Source of the DNA: CAVYHJ01 sp963768165 [NCBI: uncultured bacterium]
Lineage (GTDB): Bacteria > UBP4 > UBA4092
Direction: 5' to 3'
Length of the DNA: 64,000 nt
NCBI GenBank assembly: GCA_963768165.1
Contig: CAVYHJ010000026.1
Location: forward strand, 1 to 64,000
The notes below the pieces were generated by a model. It saw only the letters and a list, made by a program, of their open reading frames with translations. It was not told the DNA's origin and ran no database searches. Below are positions 51,897 through 61,343 of the stretch, piece by piece (positions within the stretch are counted from its first letter, which is position 1; each line of letters begins with the position of its first letter). Position numbers and translations under genes: made by a program.

Positions 51897-52856
51897 ATGC
51901 CCATTGTTGATTGGCCCATAGAACAACTTAAAAAATATAAACCAAAATTAAACAAACAAAAGGATTTTGAAAAATTCTGGAAAGAAACTCTCACACAGGC
52001 TCACCGGCAACCGCTTCGAGCCAGAGAAGAAAAAATAGATCATCCCATTAAAAGTATAACAGTTTCCAAGATTTATTTTGATGGATTTGAATCCGGTACG
52101 ACGGTTGGTTACTACATTCGACCCAATAGGAATGGCAAATTTCCGGTCATAATGGTGTATCACGGATATACGGTTGATAAGGGATTTCCCCACGATTATT
52201 TACCCTGGCTATCTTTGGGTTGCGCGGTTTGCACCATTGACACACGGGATCAAACAGGTGAAAGCACAGATGGACGCTCTTACGGCGCTGGACATATCCT
52301 CGGCTGGATGACCAAAGGCCTCGAATCACCGGAACGTTATTATTACCGCGGGGTTTACATGGATTGCGTCCGTGCGATTGACTACGTCTGGTCTAAACCG
52401 GAGATTACTACCTCTCATATCGCTGTGACTGGCGGAAGTCAGGGAGGGGCATTATCTTTGGCGACCGCGGCTTTGGATTCCAGGGTGAAAATCTGCATGT
52501 CGGATTTGCCGTACCTTTGTCATTTCCGCCGGGCCATAGAAGCATCTACAGCGGGACCCTATTTAGAACTGCTTACTTTTTTTAAACAACATCCCCATAA
52601 AGAAGAGCAGGGTTGGAAAACCTTGAGTTATTTTGACAACTTAAATCTTGCCGATCGCATTAAAGCTAAAACCTTGGTTACCATTGGATTGCAAGATACA
52701 ATTTGTCCACCCTCTACGATTTATGCGATTTATAATCACATCAAATCACCTAAAGAAAATATCGTTTATAACTATTGGGCACATGATTTTTTTAGTATCC
52801 ACATGGATTTTAAGTTGCGTTGGTTGGCGAAGAAATGGTCTTTTCTTGGTAAATAG
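51897..52856 (+). CDS. Acetyl xylan esterase-like hydrolase
   Basis: A 319-residue cytoplasmic alpha/beta hydrolase of the AXE1/cephalosporin-C deacetylase type. The nucleophile elbow is GGSQGG (VTGGSQGGALSLA), the acid is D in IGLQDTICPP, and histidine is in YWAHDF. Typical length. The start DWPIEQLKKYKPKLNKQKDFEKFWKETL is the family's usual N-terminus. It would remove acetyl groups from sugars or oligosaccharides. AGGAG precedes the ATG. The glycoside hydrolase at 61344 is the other carbohydrate enzyme in the window. Confidence 0.9.
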   Translation: MPIVDWPIEQLKKYKPKLNKQKDFEKFWKETLTQAHRQPLRAREEKIDHPIKSITVSKIYFDGFESGTTVGYYIRPNRNGKFPVIMVYHGYTVDKGFPHDYLPWLSLGCAVCTIDTRDQTGESTDGRSYGAGHILGWMTKGLESPERYYYRGVYMDCVRAIDYVWSKPEITTSHIAVTGGSQGGALSLATAALDSRVKICMSDLPYLCHFRRAIEASTAGPYLELLTFFKQHPHKEEQGWKTLSYFDNLNLADRIKAKTLVTIGLQDTICPPSTIYAIYNHIKSPKENIVYNYWAHDFFSIHMDFKLRWLAKKWSFLGK

Positions 52857-52912
52857 AAATCTTTCTTAACGTGATTATTACCGATTCATAAATAATAAAT
52901 CATTGGTAAGCA

Positions 52913-54334
52913 TCAGTTGGAAGAGTCAAAAGATTTTCCAACTCCTAATAATCGTTTGGTCAATTCTCCTCCATCCATGATTAATTCACGTAACGCCTGA
53001 TCAATATGTTTGTCAAAAAGGATAAATTCATTATTTTCATCTGCTGCAAGAAGAGCTGCTTTTCGCATCAATTCTTTAATAAACGCCGGACTGACATTTT
53101 CCGTTCGGTGAATAATTTTTGTCCAATCTTTTACTTGAATTTGTAGACCTTTACTATAAAGTTCAAAAATGAGTTTGCGACATTCAGCGTCCGGTAAAGG
53201 AATTTCCAGCGCTTGGTCAATTCGTCCCGGACGTGATGCCAGCGCAGGTTCAAGGATTTCCGGGCGATTGGTCGTGAGGAGGAATAGTATATCTGCATCC
53301 TCAGCCAGTCCGTCCATTTGATTTAGCAATTCAAAAAGTAAAGAATTGGAACAGGTGTCTTGCCGAGTTCGTTCCTCTGCGATTAAGTCTACGTCTTCCA
53401 AAATAATGGTTGCGGGTTCAAGCATTCGTGCCATCTGGCAAGATTTCCATATTGTTCCTACGTTGGGACCTGTCAGAAGAATGGTTGTCCGTTCCTTCAT
53501 TTGGCTCGCTAGATACATAGCTGTAAGAGTCTTACCGGTGCCAGGTGGACCATGCAATAGAATCCCACGTTTTAGATGCCGATTTGTGGAACGGAGTTTA
53601 TCGCTAAGTTGTGTAAAACGTATAGTATGCCTTTCGACCCGTTCAAGAATTCCTTTAGGAAGAATAATGGCATTTCTGGAGATAGTTGGCAATTTATGGA
53701 AATGAATATCATAATCTCCTCTACGCTGATTATACTGAATAGAAATAATACGCCCACGATAAATATTCTTCTTACGTATGATTGTTCGAATATCTGTAAG
53801 AAAATCTTCCGCTTGTTTCCGTGAAGGCGCCATAACCTCTAAATCAATTTTCCGTCGAAAAAAAGTTTCTTCGGGACCTTGCAAAAATAAGACAAATTTA
53901 TTATCTTTATTTTCCAGAAGATAAAGTCCTGTTTGTACACATGTTAGGACCTCTCCCCGGTCTGCGGGTATGTTTTTATACTCTACAGGACCTTCGGCGG
54001 GTTGATTTTGTCCCATGAGCCCTCTGGAAGGAGGAGTTATAAGATTTGATAATTTCAGACTCCTATATTCAGAAGGTGAAACTACCCCAATTAGGTCGGA
54101 TTGCAGTCCTTTTGACTTTATAAATTCCTCGATCGCCAAATGCAAATTGATATGATCGGATTTCCCAAATTCTTGACTGACAATAGGCAATTTTCGAGGG
54201 TCTGTTTGAAAAAAGGTTTGAAGCCGTGTATAAAAACTCGAAACTTCTTTATCTGATTGGGTTGCTACTTGTTCTAATAATCCTTTGAAAGAAGTAATAA
54301 ACTCGTTTATTTGCGTTGATTTGGGTTCAGTCAT
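52913..54334 (-). CDS. AAA ATPase with unknown N-terminal domain
   Basis: A 473-residue AAA+ protein. The N-terminal ~220 residues are unrecognised and may bind a substrate. The ATPase part has Walker A GPPGTGKT (262-269), Walker B IILEDVDLI (about 315-323), sensor TTNRPEILEPALASRPGRIDQALEIPLP, containing the arginine finger region. Similar single-AAA proteins of the CDC48-like class remodel protein complexes. It stands alone, divergent from the threonine ammonia-lyase and convergent with the esterase gene, so no partner is suggested. Confidence 0.85.
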   Translation of the reverse strand: MTEPKSTQINEFITSFKGLLEQVATQSDKEVSSFYTRLQTFFQTDPRKLPIVSQEFGKSDHINLHLAIEEFIKSKGLQSDLIGVVSPSEYRSLKLSNLITPPSRGLMGQNQPAEGPVEYKNIPADRGEVLTCVQTGLYLLENKDNKFVLFLQGPEETFFRRKIDLEVMAPSRKQAEDFLTDIRTIIRKKNIYRGRIISIQYNQRRGDYDIHFHKLPTISRNAIILPKGILERVERHTIRFTQLSDKLRSTNRHLKRGILLHGPPGTGKTLTAMYLASQMKERTTILLTGPNVGTIWKSCQMARMLEPATIILEDVDLIAEERTRQDTCSNSLLFELLNQMDGLAEDADILFLLTTNRPEILEPALASRPGRIDQALEIPLPDAECRKLIFELYSKGLQIQVKDWTKIIHRTENVSPAFIKELMRKAALLAADENNEFILFDKHIDQALRELIMDGGELTKRLLGVGKSFDSSN

Positions 54335-54457
54335 ATTTTATCCTTTACATAATTAGTTTCTACCAACTTAATGGGTATCATATCATAAAATTAGAAAGTC
54401 GAAGATGAGATAGACCTATTCCCAACCGCAGCCTGATTCTGCTACAATCGCATCAAT

Positions 54458-55660
54458 ATGACCGTACGTTATTCCGATATTCTTGAGGCTGCCAAACATG
54501 GGCAAAAACTGGTGATGGAAACACCACTGACGTATACACACACGTTTAGCGAATTAGCGGGCGGTGTAGTATTTCTCAAGGAGGAAAATTTCCAAAAGAC
54601 GGGCTCTTTCAAAATTCGCGGAGCCTATAATAAGATACATCTGTTGACATCCGCTCAAAAGAAAAAGGGAGTCGTCGCTGTTTCTGCAGGAAACCACGCG
54701 CAGGGAGTCGCATTTGTAGCCACCCATTTTGGTGTGAAATCTACCATTGTCATGCCGGAAGGAACGAGTTTTGCGAAACTGGCAGCGACCCAGGGGTACG
54801 GCGGAAAAATTGTTTTATATGGAGAAAATTTTGACGCCGCTGCCGCCAAAGCAAAACAGATTCAACAGGAAACCGGCGCGACATTGATTCATGCTTATAA
54901 TGATGAACAAATTGTTACCGGGCAGGGAACATTGGGTTTGGAAATTCTACACCAGTTACACAATCCGGATGTTATCGTATGTCCCATTGGTGGAGGGGGA
55001 TTAATTTCCGGAATTGCATTGGCTGTTAAAACGCATCGCCCCAATATAAAAATCATTGGGGTGCAAATGTCCAGTGCCAATGCCATGTATGAATCGGTCC
55101 GCAGAAAAAGAATATGTAGTATCTCCTGTCACACTTCCATAGCCGATGGGATTGCCATCAAATCTCCCGGGGAAGTTACCTATCCCATTATTAAGAAATA
55201 TATTGATGATATTGTGCTTGTGGATGATGAAGAAGTGGCCAATGCAATTTTAATGCTTTTGGAACGGGCGAAACTGGTAGCGGAAGGTGCCGGAGCCGTG
55301 CCATTGGCAGCCTTGTTGGCAGGAAAGATTAAAACAAAAAATAAAAATGTAGTACTGATCATCAGTGGCGGTAATATTGATGTTAACTTGTTGTCATTGA
55401 TTATTGCTCGCGGATTGGTGAAGGCGGGACGTTATTTGGATGTGACCATCACCGTTCCGGATAAACCGGGTCAACTAAAAAAAATATTGGATATCATTGC
55501 TATTACTAACGGGAATGTGATCACTATATTTCATGAAAGATTGAAACAATCCACTCCCATTGGTATGACGACCATCCGGGTAACATTGGAGGCGCGTGAT
55601 GCCAAACATGCCGGTCAAATTCGTCAGCACCTGCACAAAGCGGGCTATATTTTAGAATAA
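54458..55660 (+). CDS. Threonine ammonia-lyase with C-terminal ACT domain
   Basis: A 400-residue PLP enzyme that converts threonine to 2-oxobutyrate and ammonia. PLP lysine K52 is in KTGSFKIRGAYNK, and the phosphate loop is GGGGLISG. A single ACT domain (about 328-400, LDVTITVPDKPGQL) would bind a regulator amino acid. Length fits the medium form with one ACT domain rather than long biosynthetic IlvA. TACAAT at 54443-54448 lies 9 bp before the ATG, so the mRNA appears leaderless. It could feed isoleucine synthesis. Confidence 0.92.
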   Translation: MTVRYSDILEAAKHGQKLVMETPLTYTHTFSELAGGVVFLKEENFQKTGSFKIRGAYNKIHLLTSAQKKKGVVAVSAGNHAQGVAFVATHFGVKSTIVMPEGTSFAKLAATQGYGGKIVLYGENFDAAAAKAKQIQQETGATLIHAYNDEQIVTGQGTLGLEILHQLHNPDVIVCPIGGGGLISGIALAVKTHRPNIKIIGVQMSSANAMYESVRRKRICSISCHTSIADGIAIKSPGEVTYPIIKKYIDDIVLVDDEEVANAILMLLERAKLVAEGAGAVPLAALLAGKIKTKNKNVVLIISGGNIDVNLLSLIIARGLVKAGRYLDVTITVPDKPGQLKKILDIIAITNGNVITIFHERLKQSTPIGMTTIRVTLEARDAKHAGQIRQHLHKAGYILE

Positions 55661-55741
55661 TAATTATTTTGTATTTGCAATACATAAATTGTGATATAAT
55701 AAAAAATATCGTTCAATATTAACTAACAAGGAGAAGATTGT

Positions 55742-56572
55742 ATGAGAAATTCAAAACAAGTATTCCTTCCATGGTTAATTGTACTATTTTCATTGGTGTT
55801 TGTTGCCGCCTCTTTTTCTCAAGGACTTAGTCCTAATACATATTTGGATAAAGCCAGAGGTGCTAGAGGAGGTTCCCCGACCGCACCTCCACCGGGGGTT
55901 TCAGCGGAAGAATTGGCCAGATTCCAGACGGGAAATCAAGTATTGACCGGACAATCAACGCAACAACAAGAAATTAAAATGATTACAGTTGTGGAAGGGG
56001 AATTGGTGATTTCTGCCAAATCGGGTGAAGTTTTACAGAGACCTGTCAGAAAACAAGTTCCTGAATCACTCAAGGATAACTATTATGATGATGGAACTCA
56101 TGGAGATGAAGTTGCCGGAGATGGGATTTATTCCAACGTAGTTGTACGTAAAGATGTTATTAGTCAAACTGAATTCAAAGAACGTATCGCTCTGGAAAGT
56201 TTAATTAATAAGGTTGCCAAAGATAACCCGGTGGAATTCTATCGAGTGTTTATTGCGGCAGATGGACATGATCCGGAGATGCCTTCTTATTCTTACTGGA
56301 AATCGCGTCGGGATGAATTTGTCAATGATTTTAAGACGCGAGCCCTAGCTCCTTATAAAGATGCCAATGGTAATTTTTACGAAGTCTATGTCTCTCCGCA
56401 ACAAAGTTTGCCCAATACTCCACAATTGGCGGATCAATTATCCAGCCAGCAAAACGGTTACCATAATGCGGCACCTGCCGTTCAACAAAGAGTGAACCAG
56501 GGGGATCAACCGGATTTAGGCGGGATGCCTGTTAGCGGTTCCTACTTTGGCGAACAAAACCGGATGAAATAA
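55742..56572 (+). CDS. Secreted protein with choice-of-anchor X-like motif
   Basis: A 276-residue protein with a signal peptide (residues about 1-28, ending in SFSQ). It contains DDGTHGDEVAGDGIYS, a pattern known from choice-of-anchor X-type and related exported domains. The C-terminal 50 residues are low complexity (Q, P, N, G rich). Function unknown. AAGGAG lies upstream of ATG, and an extended -10 (TGATATAAT, ending 55700) lies 42 bp before it. Followed by the endonuclease III gene after 29 bp, perhaps read from the same transcript. Confidence 0.65.
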   Translation: MRNSKQVFLPWLIVLFSLVFVAASFSQGLSPNTYLDKARGARGGSPTAPPPGVSAEELARFQTGNQVLTGQSTQQQEIKMITVVEGELVISAKSGEVLQRPVRKQVPESLKDNYYDDGTHGDEVAGDGIYSNVVVRKDVISQTEFKERIALESLINKVAKDNPVEFYRVFIAADGHDPEMPSYSYWKSRRDEFVNDFKTRALAPYKDANGNFYEVYVSPQQSLPNTPQLADQLSSQQNGYHNAAPAVQQRVNQGDQPDLGGMPVSGSYFGEQNRMK

Positions 56573-56601
56573 ATTGAGATTTTTTCTGGAGAATGTGATT
56601 T

Positions 56602-57249
56602 TTGGCTAATAAAAAAGAATCGTTGAGATCCCGCGCCCAGGAAATATTCAAGATTCTTAAAAAGACTTATCCCGACGCCAAGTGTAGTTTAACATATCAT
56701 AATCCCCATGAGTTGCTCATTGCTACGATTCTTTCCGCACAATGTACCGATGAGCGGGTCAATATTGTTACCCTGGATTTGTTCAAGAAATTTACTAGTA
56801 CAATATCTTTTGCGAAGGCAGAGTTAAGCCAATTGGAGCAAGATATTCGTTCAACCGGTTTCTACCACAATAAGGCCAAAAACATTAAAGCCGCTTGTCA
56901 ATTGATTGTCGAAAAATATCAAGGTCAAGTCCCGCGAACGATGGACGAATTATTGAGTCTTCCGGGAGTCGCACGGAAAACCGCCAATGTCGTTTTGGGT
57001 AATGCGTTTGGCATTGCGGTCGGAGTTGTGGTGGATACGCACGTGAACCGCTTGACCCGTCGTATGGGATTAACTAAAGAAAAAATGCCGGAAAAAATCG
57101 AGCAGGATTTAATGAAACTTTTGAAACAGAACCAATGGGTGGATTTTTCGCATATTCTTATCTTTCATGGCAGGAAAGTTTGTTCAGCCCGCAAGCCGGA
57201 ATGTGGCGTGTGTCCCGTTGAAAAATACTGTCCTAAATTATTTTCTTAA
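56602..57249 (+). CDS. nth: Endonuclease III, DNA base-excision repair
   Basis: A 215-residue glycosylase/AP lyase for oxidised pyrimidines. Helix-hairpin-helix LPGVARKTANVVLG with catalytic lysine K126, catalytic D145 (VDTHVNR), and the [4Fe-4S] ligands C194, C201, C204 and C210 (C-x6-C-x2-C-x5-C). The start is a TTG at 56602 with GGAG about 13 nt upstream; no ATG is suitable near the family's usual N-terminus. Nothing unusual in the catalytic core. Confidence 0.95.
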   Translation: MANKKESLRSRAQEIFKILKKTYPDAKCSLTYHNPHELLIATILSAQCTDERVNIVTLDLFKKFTSTISFAKAELSQLEQDIRSTGFYHNKAKNIKAACQLIVEKYQGQVPRTMDELLSLPGVARKTANVVLGNAFGIAVGVVVDTHVNRLTRRMGLTKEKMPEKIEQDLMKLLKQNQWVDFSHILIFHGRKVCSARKPECGVCPVEKYCPKLFS

Positions 57250-57287
57250 TACGCTGCCGGTATGTTAATATAATTACACTTTTCTTT

Positions 57288-57364
57288 GGGCGCATAGCTC
57301 AGCTGGTTAGAGCGCTCCGTTCACATCGGAGAGGTCACAGGTTCAAGTCCTGTTGTGCCCACCA
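57288..57364 (+). tRNA. tRNA-Val (CAC)
   Basis: A complete cloverleaf: acceptor GGGCGCA / TGTGCCC, D-arm GCTC-AGCTGGTTA-GAGC, anticodon stem CTCCG / CGGAG around TTCACAT (anticodon CAC), variable AGGTC, T-arm ACAGG-TTCAAGT-CCTGT and encoded ACCA at 57361-57364. A TATAAT (57269-57274) lies 13 bp upstream. The 57365-57475 stretch that follows has no gene I can see. Confidence 0.97.
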
Positions 57365-57475
57365 GACACTGCAAATCCACGGGCATCGGCTCCTAGGATT
57401 CTTTGAGACCGGGGGTACCTTCCTTGTCAGCAATCATCACCACATCATATTCAGTTCGGTCTAAGGGGAATGAAA

Positions 57476-58369
57476 TTATATTTGGATTTCTTTGTAACGG
57501 GGGTCAAGGATGTCGCGTAGTTTGTCGCCAATAAGGTTGAAGGCGAGGGTGGTAAAAATCAGAGCGAGAGCGGGAGAGATAATCAGATGCGGGTAAGAGC
57601 GCATGGTTTGCCAACCTTCACTGGAAAGGACACCCCAACTGGCGTAGGGAGGTTGAAGTCCCAGCCCGATGAAACTTAAAAAGGATTCGTAAAGAATATT
57701 GGTGGGGATGGTATACGTCAGGGCGACAATAATTGGACCCATGAGATTGGGTAGAAGGTGACGCAGGGTAATATGCAGAGGATTTCCGCCAAGCGTCTTG
57801 GCGGCTTCGATAAATTCCATTTTCCCCAATCGTAGGACATTGCCGCGTACCAGACGGGCGATACCGACCCAATTGAGAATGGAGAGCGCGATACAAATTC
57901 CGAGAAGGGTTTTGAGTCCGCTGGAACCTTCGAGAATCGGGATACTGGCAAAAATCAGAGTGAATAAAATCATGAGCACAATATCCGGCAGGGCATAGAA
58001 AAAATCAATGAAACGCATCATGAATAAGTCAATAAATTTTCCGCGGTAGCCGGAGATGATGCCATAGATAGTGCCGATGAGGAGAGCGGTGAAGGAGGTT
58101 AATAGTCCAACCATGAGAGAGACGCGGGCGCCATACACCACGCGGGAGAGCATGTCACGACCGAGGGAATCGGTACCGAGCCAATGGGTTGTATCGGGCG
58201 GTCTGAGGGCGTTCGCCAAGTCTTGTTCGGTATAAGAAAATCGCAAGAGTAGGGGAGCAAAAATGGTTATAAAGGTCAATAAAACAAGAAATAATGCGCC
58301 CAGAAAAAATGCCGGATTGCGTAACAAAAAATGTTGTCTCGATTTTTTGGATTCATCCATTGCATTCAT
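57476..58369 (-). CDS. Peptide ABC transporter permease, OppC/DppC type
   Basis: A 297-residue permease with six membrane helices. N-terminal ~25 residues are cytoplasmic. The family motifs PPDTTHWLGTDSLGRDMLSRVVYGARVSL and the EAA loop EAAKTLGGNPLHITLRHLLPN are plain. Its ATG overlaps the stop of the partner permease by 4 bp. No ATPase or substrate-binding subunits are adjacent here, so they are elsewhere or upstream of this window piece. Substrates are probably peptides, though related systems carry sugars or nickel. Confidence 0.93.
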   Translation of the reverse strand: MNAMDESKKSRQHFLLRNPAFFLGALFLVLLTFITIFAPLLLRFSYTEQDLANALRPPDTTHWLGTDSLGRDMLSRVVYGARVSLMVGLLTSFTALLIGTIYGIISGYRGKFIDLFMMRFIDFFYALPDIVLMILFTLIFASIPILEGSSGLKTLLGICIALSILNWVGIARLVRGNVLRLGKMEFIEAAKTLGGNPLHITLRHLLPNLMGPIIVALTYTIPTNILYESFLSFIGLGLQPPYASWGVLSSEGWQTMRSYPHLIISPALALIFTTLAFNLIGDKLRDILDPRYKEIQI

Positions 58370-59325
58370 GATATTTTCACCCTAGGGTCGGAGGTCATGT
58401 GTAAAATATCACTGAGGAGATTCGCCAAAATAAGGGCGATACCGTAAATCAAGGTTACGCCAAGGACTAGCGGGTAGTCGCGATTGCTGACCGCCTGAAC
58501 GAAATATTTACCCATACCGGGAATCGCAAAAATCATTTCAACTACAAACGAACCTGTAATTAGTCCCGCTATCATAGGTCCCGAAATGGAAATAAGTGAC
58601 GTAAGAGAATTACGCAAGAGATGTTTTCCCAAGACCCAAATTTCAGGCAGGCCTTTGGCACGAGCGGTGCGGATAAAATCCGATTGAGAGGTCTCCAACA
58701 ATTCGTTTCGTAATAATAAAAAAAGGTAAGCGAGAGGACGTCCGCCCAAGGTTATCAAGGGAAGTAGCAAATATTCCAGACGAGGAATCGTCAGATGGAA
58801 AGAAAACAGAGTGACGGATTCACCTTCCCACAACGCGGGCGGGAGCCAATTCAATTGATCGGCAAATATTAAAACGAGAAAAGGTCCCAAAATAAAGGAA
58901 GGAAGGGAAAGTCCGGTTGCCGCCGCTGATTTAAGAAAATGGTCGGGCCAACGGTCGTGAAATGAAATGGAAATGATACCCAAAATTACACTGAGGACGC
59001 AGCACAATCCAAAAGTCCACAACCCAAGATATAGGGAATTGGGCAGGGATTCCCAGACAATATCGCGGATGGGACGACCGATATAATTCAAAGATTCGCC
59101 AAAATCACCTTGGATAAGTTTTGTGAGATACTGGAAATATTGTGTGTACAGCGGCAAGTCCAAACCATAGTGTGCGTTGATATTGGCTTTGACTTCAGGA
59201 GGAAGAACTTTTTCCGAATCGAAAGGCCCACCCGGGAGAAACCGTAGGAGTAAAAATGTCGCTGTCGCTAGAAACCAGAGCACCAATAACGCCAATAGAA
59301 ACCGTCTTACTATTAAAATAAACAT
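58366..59325 (-). CDS. Peptide ABC transporter permease, OppB/DppB type
   Basis: A 319-residue partner permease. FLRFLPGGPFDSEKVLPPEV at the N-terminal loop, LGLDLPLYTQYFQYL-like NINAHYGLDLPLYTQYFQYL and GDFGESL are DppB features, and the EAA motif is FIRTARAKGLPEIWVLGKHLLRN. Six helices. It is the first of the two genes and divergent from the PBP4-type gene across about 59 bp. Confidence 0.93.
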   Translation of the reverse strand: MFILIVRRFLLALLVLWFLATATFLLLRFLPGGPFDSEKVLPPEVKANINAHYGLDLPLYTQYFQYLTKLIQGDFGESLNYIGRPIRDIVWESLPNSLYLGLWTFGLCCVLSVILGIISISFHDRWPDHFLKSAAATGLSLPSFILGPFLVLIFADQLNWLPPALWEGESVTLFSFHLTIPRLEYLLLPLITLGGRPLAYLFLLLRNELLETSQSDFIRTARAKGLPEIWVLGKHLLRNSLTSLISISGPMIAGLITGSFVVEMIFAIPGMGKYFVQAVSNRDYPLVLGVTLIYGIALILANLLSDILHMTSDPRVKIS

Positions 59326-59384
59326 TTAGGTATGATATAGTTTTTACTCAATATGTGCAAGAAAATCCCATTGGAGGAGATAAT

Positions 59385-60857
59385 TTGTTTAAAAAGCTTA
59401 TTTTATTATTTTTGACGATAGGTTTAGGATTCAATATGTCCGCTCGGACTCAGGAAAATAATCGGATTGATAAAGAAAAAGTTGCCCAATTGATAGATGG
59501 ATTATTAGATAAAAAAAGTCTCCAGACGGCGCAAATCGGGATGTATTTTATTTCATTGAACAATCCCGGTTCTCCCATTTACACCCGTAACGGAGATAAG
59601 TCGTTGATTCCTGCCTCGTGCATGAAACTGGTGACCAGCGCTGCCGTTCTTGACTATCTGGGACCTGACTATACTTTTGAAACCAAAGTCTATGCCAAAG
59701 GAACCGTTACAAATGATGGGGTGTTGCATGGCAACTTGATTCTTTATGGAACAGGGGACCCATCCATGTCCGACCGGTTCCCACCCCACCGGATTACCGC
59801 CGCATTGGAAAGTTTGGCAGATCAGGTTAAAAAGGCGGGGATTACACGTATTGAAGGTAATGTCATCGGGGATGGTACGTACTTTGATAACCATGAAATT
59901 GGCGAAGGTTGGTCACATACTTATCTTCATGATTGGTATGCCGCGAAAGTCACGGCACTCGCCTTGAATGATAATTGTATTAATTTCAAAGTGATTGGCG
60001 GGAAAAAAAGCGGTGACCCGGCAAGTGTGGAATTTTGTCCCGAAACGGCTTATGCGAAATTGGTTAATGGGGTTAGAACGGTTCGCCATGGATCAAAAAA
60101 TGGAATCGGATATGACCGGGCAATGGGGTCAAAAGATATCCATATTTTTGGCACTATCCCTGCGGGCCAATCCAGTGGAATTTCCTGGGTTTCCGTGGAT
60201 GACCCCATAGAATTTACCGCGCAAGTGTTTAAAGAAGTCCTTGAAGGAAAAAGTATCTCTGTCTCCGGTCAGGCCGTTCCTATCCGCCAGCCGCAGCCTA
60301 GTGCTGTTACCGCGGATGCCAAAGAAATTGCCAAACATATTTCGCCCCCGTTAAGCGAATTACTTAAACCGGTGTTGAAAAATAGCCAAAATCTTTACGC
60401 GGAAATGTTATTAAAAACTCTTGGCAAAGTGAAATATGGCGAAGGCAGTTACGATAAAGGATTAAAAGCTGTGCGGGACTTTATGGAAAAAAACGGTATG
60501 GATTTGACCGGTTATGAACAATTTGACGGAAGCGGGTTATCGCCATACAATCATATATCACCCCATCAGTTGGTGGAGATATTGAATACCATGCACCGGC
60601 ATAAATATGCGCAGGTCTTTTATGATGCGATGTCTATTCCCGGCAAAGACGGGAGTTTAAAATCTCGCTTGCACGACCTGTCGAATGTCATGCGTGGGAA
60701 AACTGGCGGAATCAAAAATGTGCGCACCTTGACTGTTTATTTAACCACCAAATCCGGGGAAACGTTGGCTTTTTCGATAATGAGCAATAATTTCAAGAGT
60801 CGTGAAGCCGTGCGTCTCATGGAAAACGCACTTGTGGAAAAATTAGCACAGTTTTAA
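59385..60857 (+). CDS. dacB: D-alanyl-D-alanine carboxypeptidase, PBP4 type
   Basis: A serine peptidase (family S13) that trims or cleaves peptidoglycan cross-links in the periplasm; 490 residues from the chosen start. The active-site SxxK is SCMK (IPASCMKLVTSA), SxN is SQN (KNSQNLYAEM), and KTG is KTGG near the C-terminus. A signal peptide follows the start (FKKLILLFLTIGLGFNMSA). A GTG at 59355 gives ten extra residues; the TTG at 59385 has GGAGGAG 6-7 nt upstream and is preferred. The penicillin-binding folds and the large inserted domain (about 90-260) look complete. Confidence 0.9.
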   Translation: MFKKLILLFLTIGLGFNMSARTQENNRIDKEKVAQLIDGLLDKKSLQTAQIGMYFISLNNPGSPIYTRNGDKSLIPASCMKLVTSAAVLDYLGPDYTFETKVYAKGTVTNDGVLHGNLILYGTGDPSMSDRFPPHRITAALESLADQVKKAGITRIEGNVIGDGTYFDNHEIGEGWSHTYLHDWYAAKVTALALNDNCINFKVIGGKKSGDPASVEFCPETAYAKLVNGVRTVRHGSKNGIGYDRAMGSKDIHIFGTIPAGQSSGISWVSVDDPIEFTAQVFKEVLEGKSISVSGQAVPIRQPQPSAVTADAKEIAKHISPPLSELLKPVLKNSQNLYAEMLLKTLGKVKYGEGSYDKGLKAVRDFMEKNGMDLTGYEQFDGSGLSPYNHISPHQLVEILNTMHRHKYAQVFYDAMSIPGKDGSLKSRLHDLSNVMRGKTGGIKNVRTLTVYLTTKSGETLAFSIMSNNFKSREAVRLMENALVEKLAQF

Positions 60858-60890
60858 ATGAAATGGTTCACACGTAAGGGATATTGAACA

Positions 60891-61238
60891 ATGAGTGAAC
60901 AACCGACAGCGATTAGCCAGACTCTCTGGCAAGTCCTTGATTCTCTTCAGATTACCGATGAAATCGGGTCACGCATTATGAAAGAATCTTGGAAAAAGAT
61001 TCTGGGTGCGACTCTTGCGATAAACGCAGAATATGTTAGTTTTCACGATTCCATACTTACAATCAAAGTCGTCCACCCCGCTTGGCAAAAGGAATTTAAA
61101 CAAATGGAACATGACTTGATTACCAAAATAAACGATCATTTGGGCGCGAAATTGATTTCTAAAATCCAAATTCTTACTCCTTCTTTCGGTGACAAAAAAT
61201 CTGTCAAAAAAGGCAAAGGGCAGAAAAAGTTCGAATAA
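60891..61238 (+). CDS. DUF721/DciA-like protein
   Basis: A 115-residue protein with the DciA-like N-terminal domain: ESWKKILGATLAINAEYVSF, followed by LTIKVVHPAWQKEFKQMEHDLITKIN. DciA proteins load the replicative helicase in bacteria that lack DnaC. This one is the short form with a lysine-rich tail and no extra domain. It lies 33 bp after the PBP4-type gene. The large palindrome at 61239-61284 starts at its stop codon. Confidence 0.8.
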   Translation: MSEQPTAISQTLWQVLDSLQITDEIGSRIMKESWKKILGATLAINAEYVSFHDSILTIKVVHPAWQKEFKQMEHDLITKINDHLGAKLISKIQILTPSFGDKKSVKKGKGQKKFE

Positions 61239-61284
61239 CCGGATTTGCAATGAACGAGATCAGTCTCGTTCATTGCAAATCCGG
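61239..61284. repeat. Palindromic repeat, AATGAACGAGA family, long copy
   Basis: A perfect 21-bp-arm palindrome: CCGGATTTGCAATGAACGAGA (61239-61259, 21 bases shown in two parts: CCGGATTTGC and AATGAACGAGA), TCAG, then the exact complement to 61284. It shares the AATGAACGAGA core with 4829-4860. It follows the DciA-like stop directly but has no T-run, so a role as terminator is doubtful. Confidence 0.75.
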
Positions 61285-61343
61285 TAGTTCGAGGAATATG
61301 GATTGGATAGAGGATATACTTGAGGGAAAGGCTGGTAATTTCT

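Noticed and set aside
57365-57475. Feature after the tRNA gene
   Set aside because: No hairpin with T-run, no frame and no repeat match strong enough to name.
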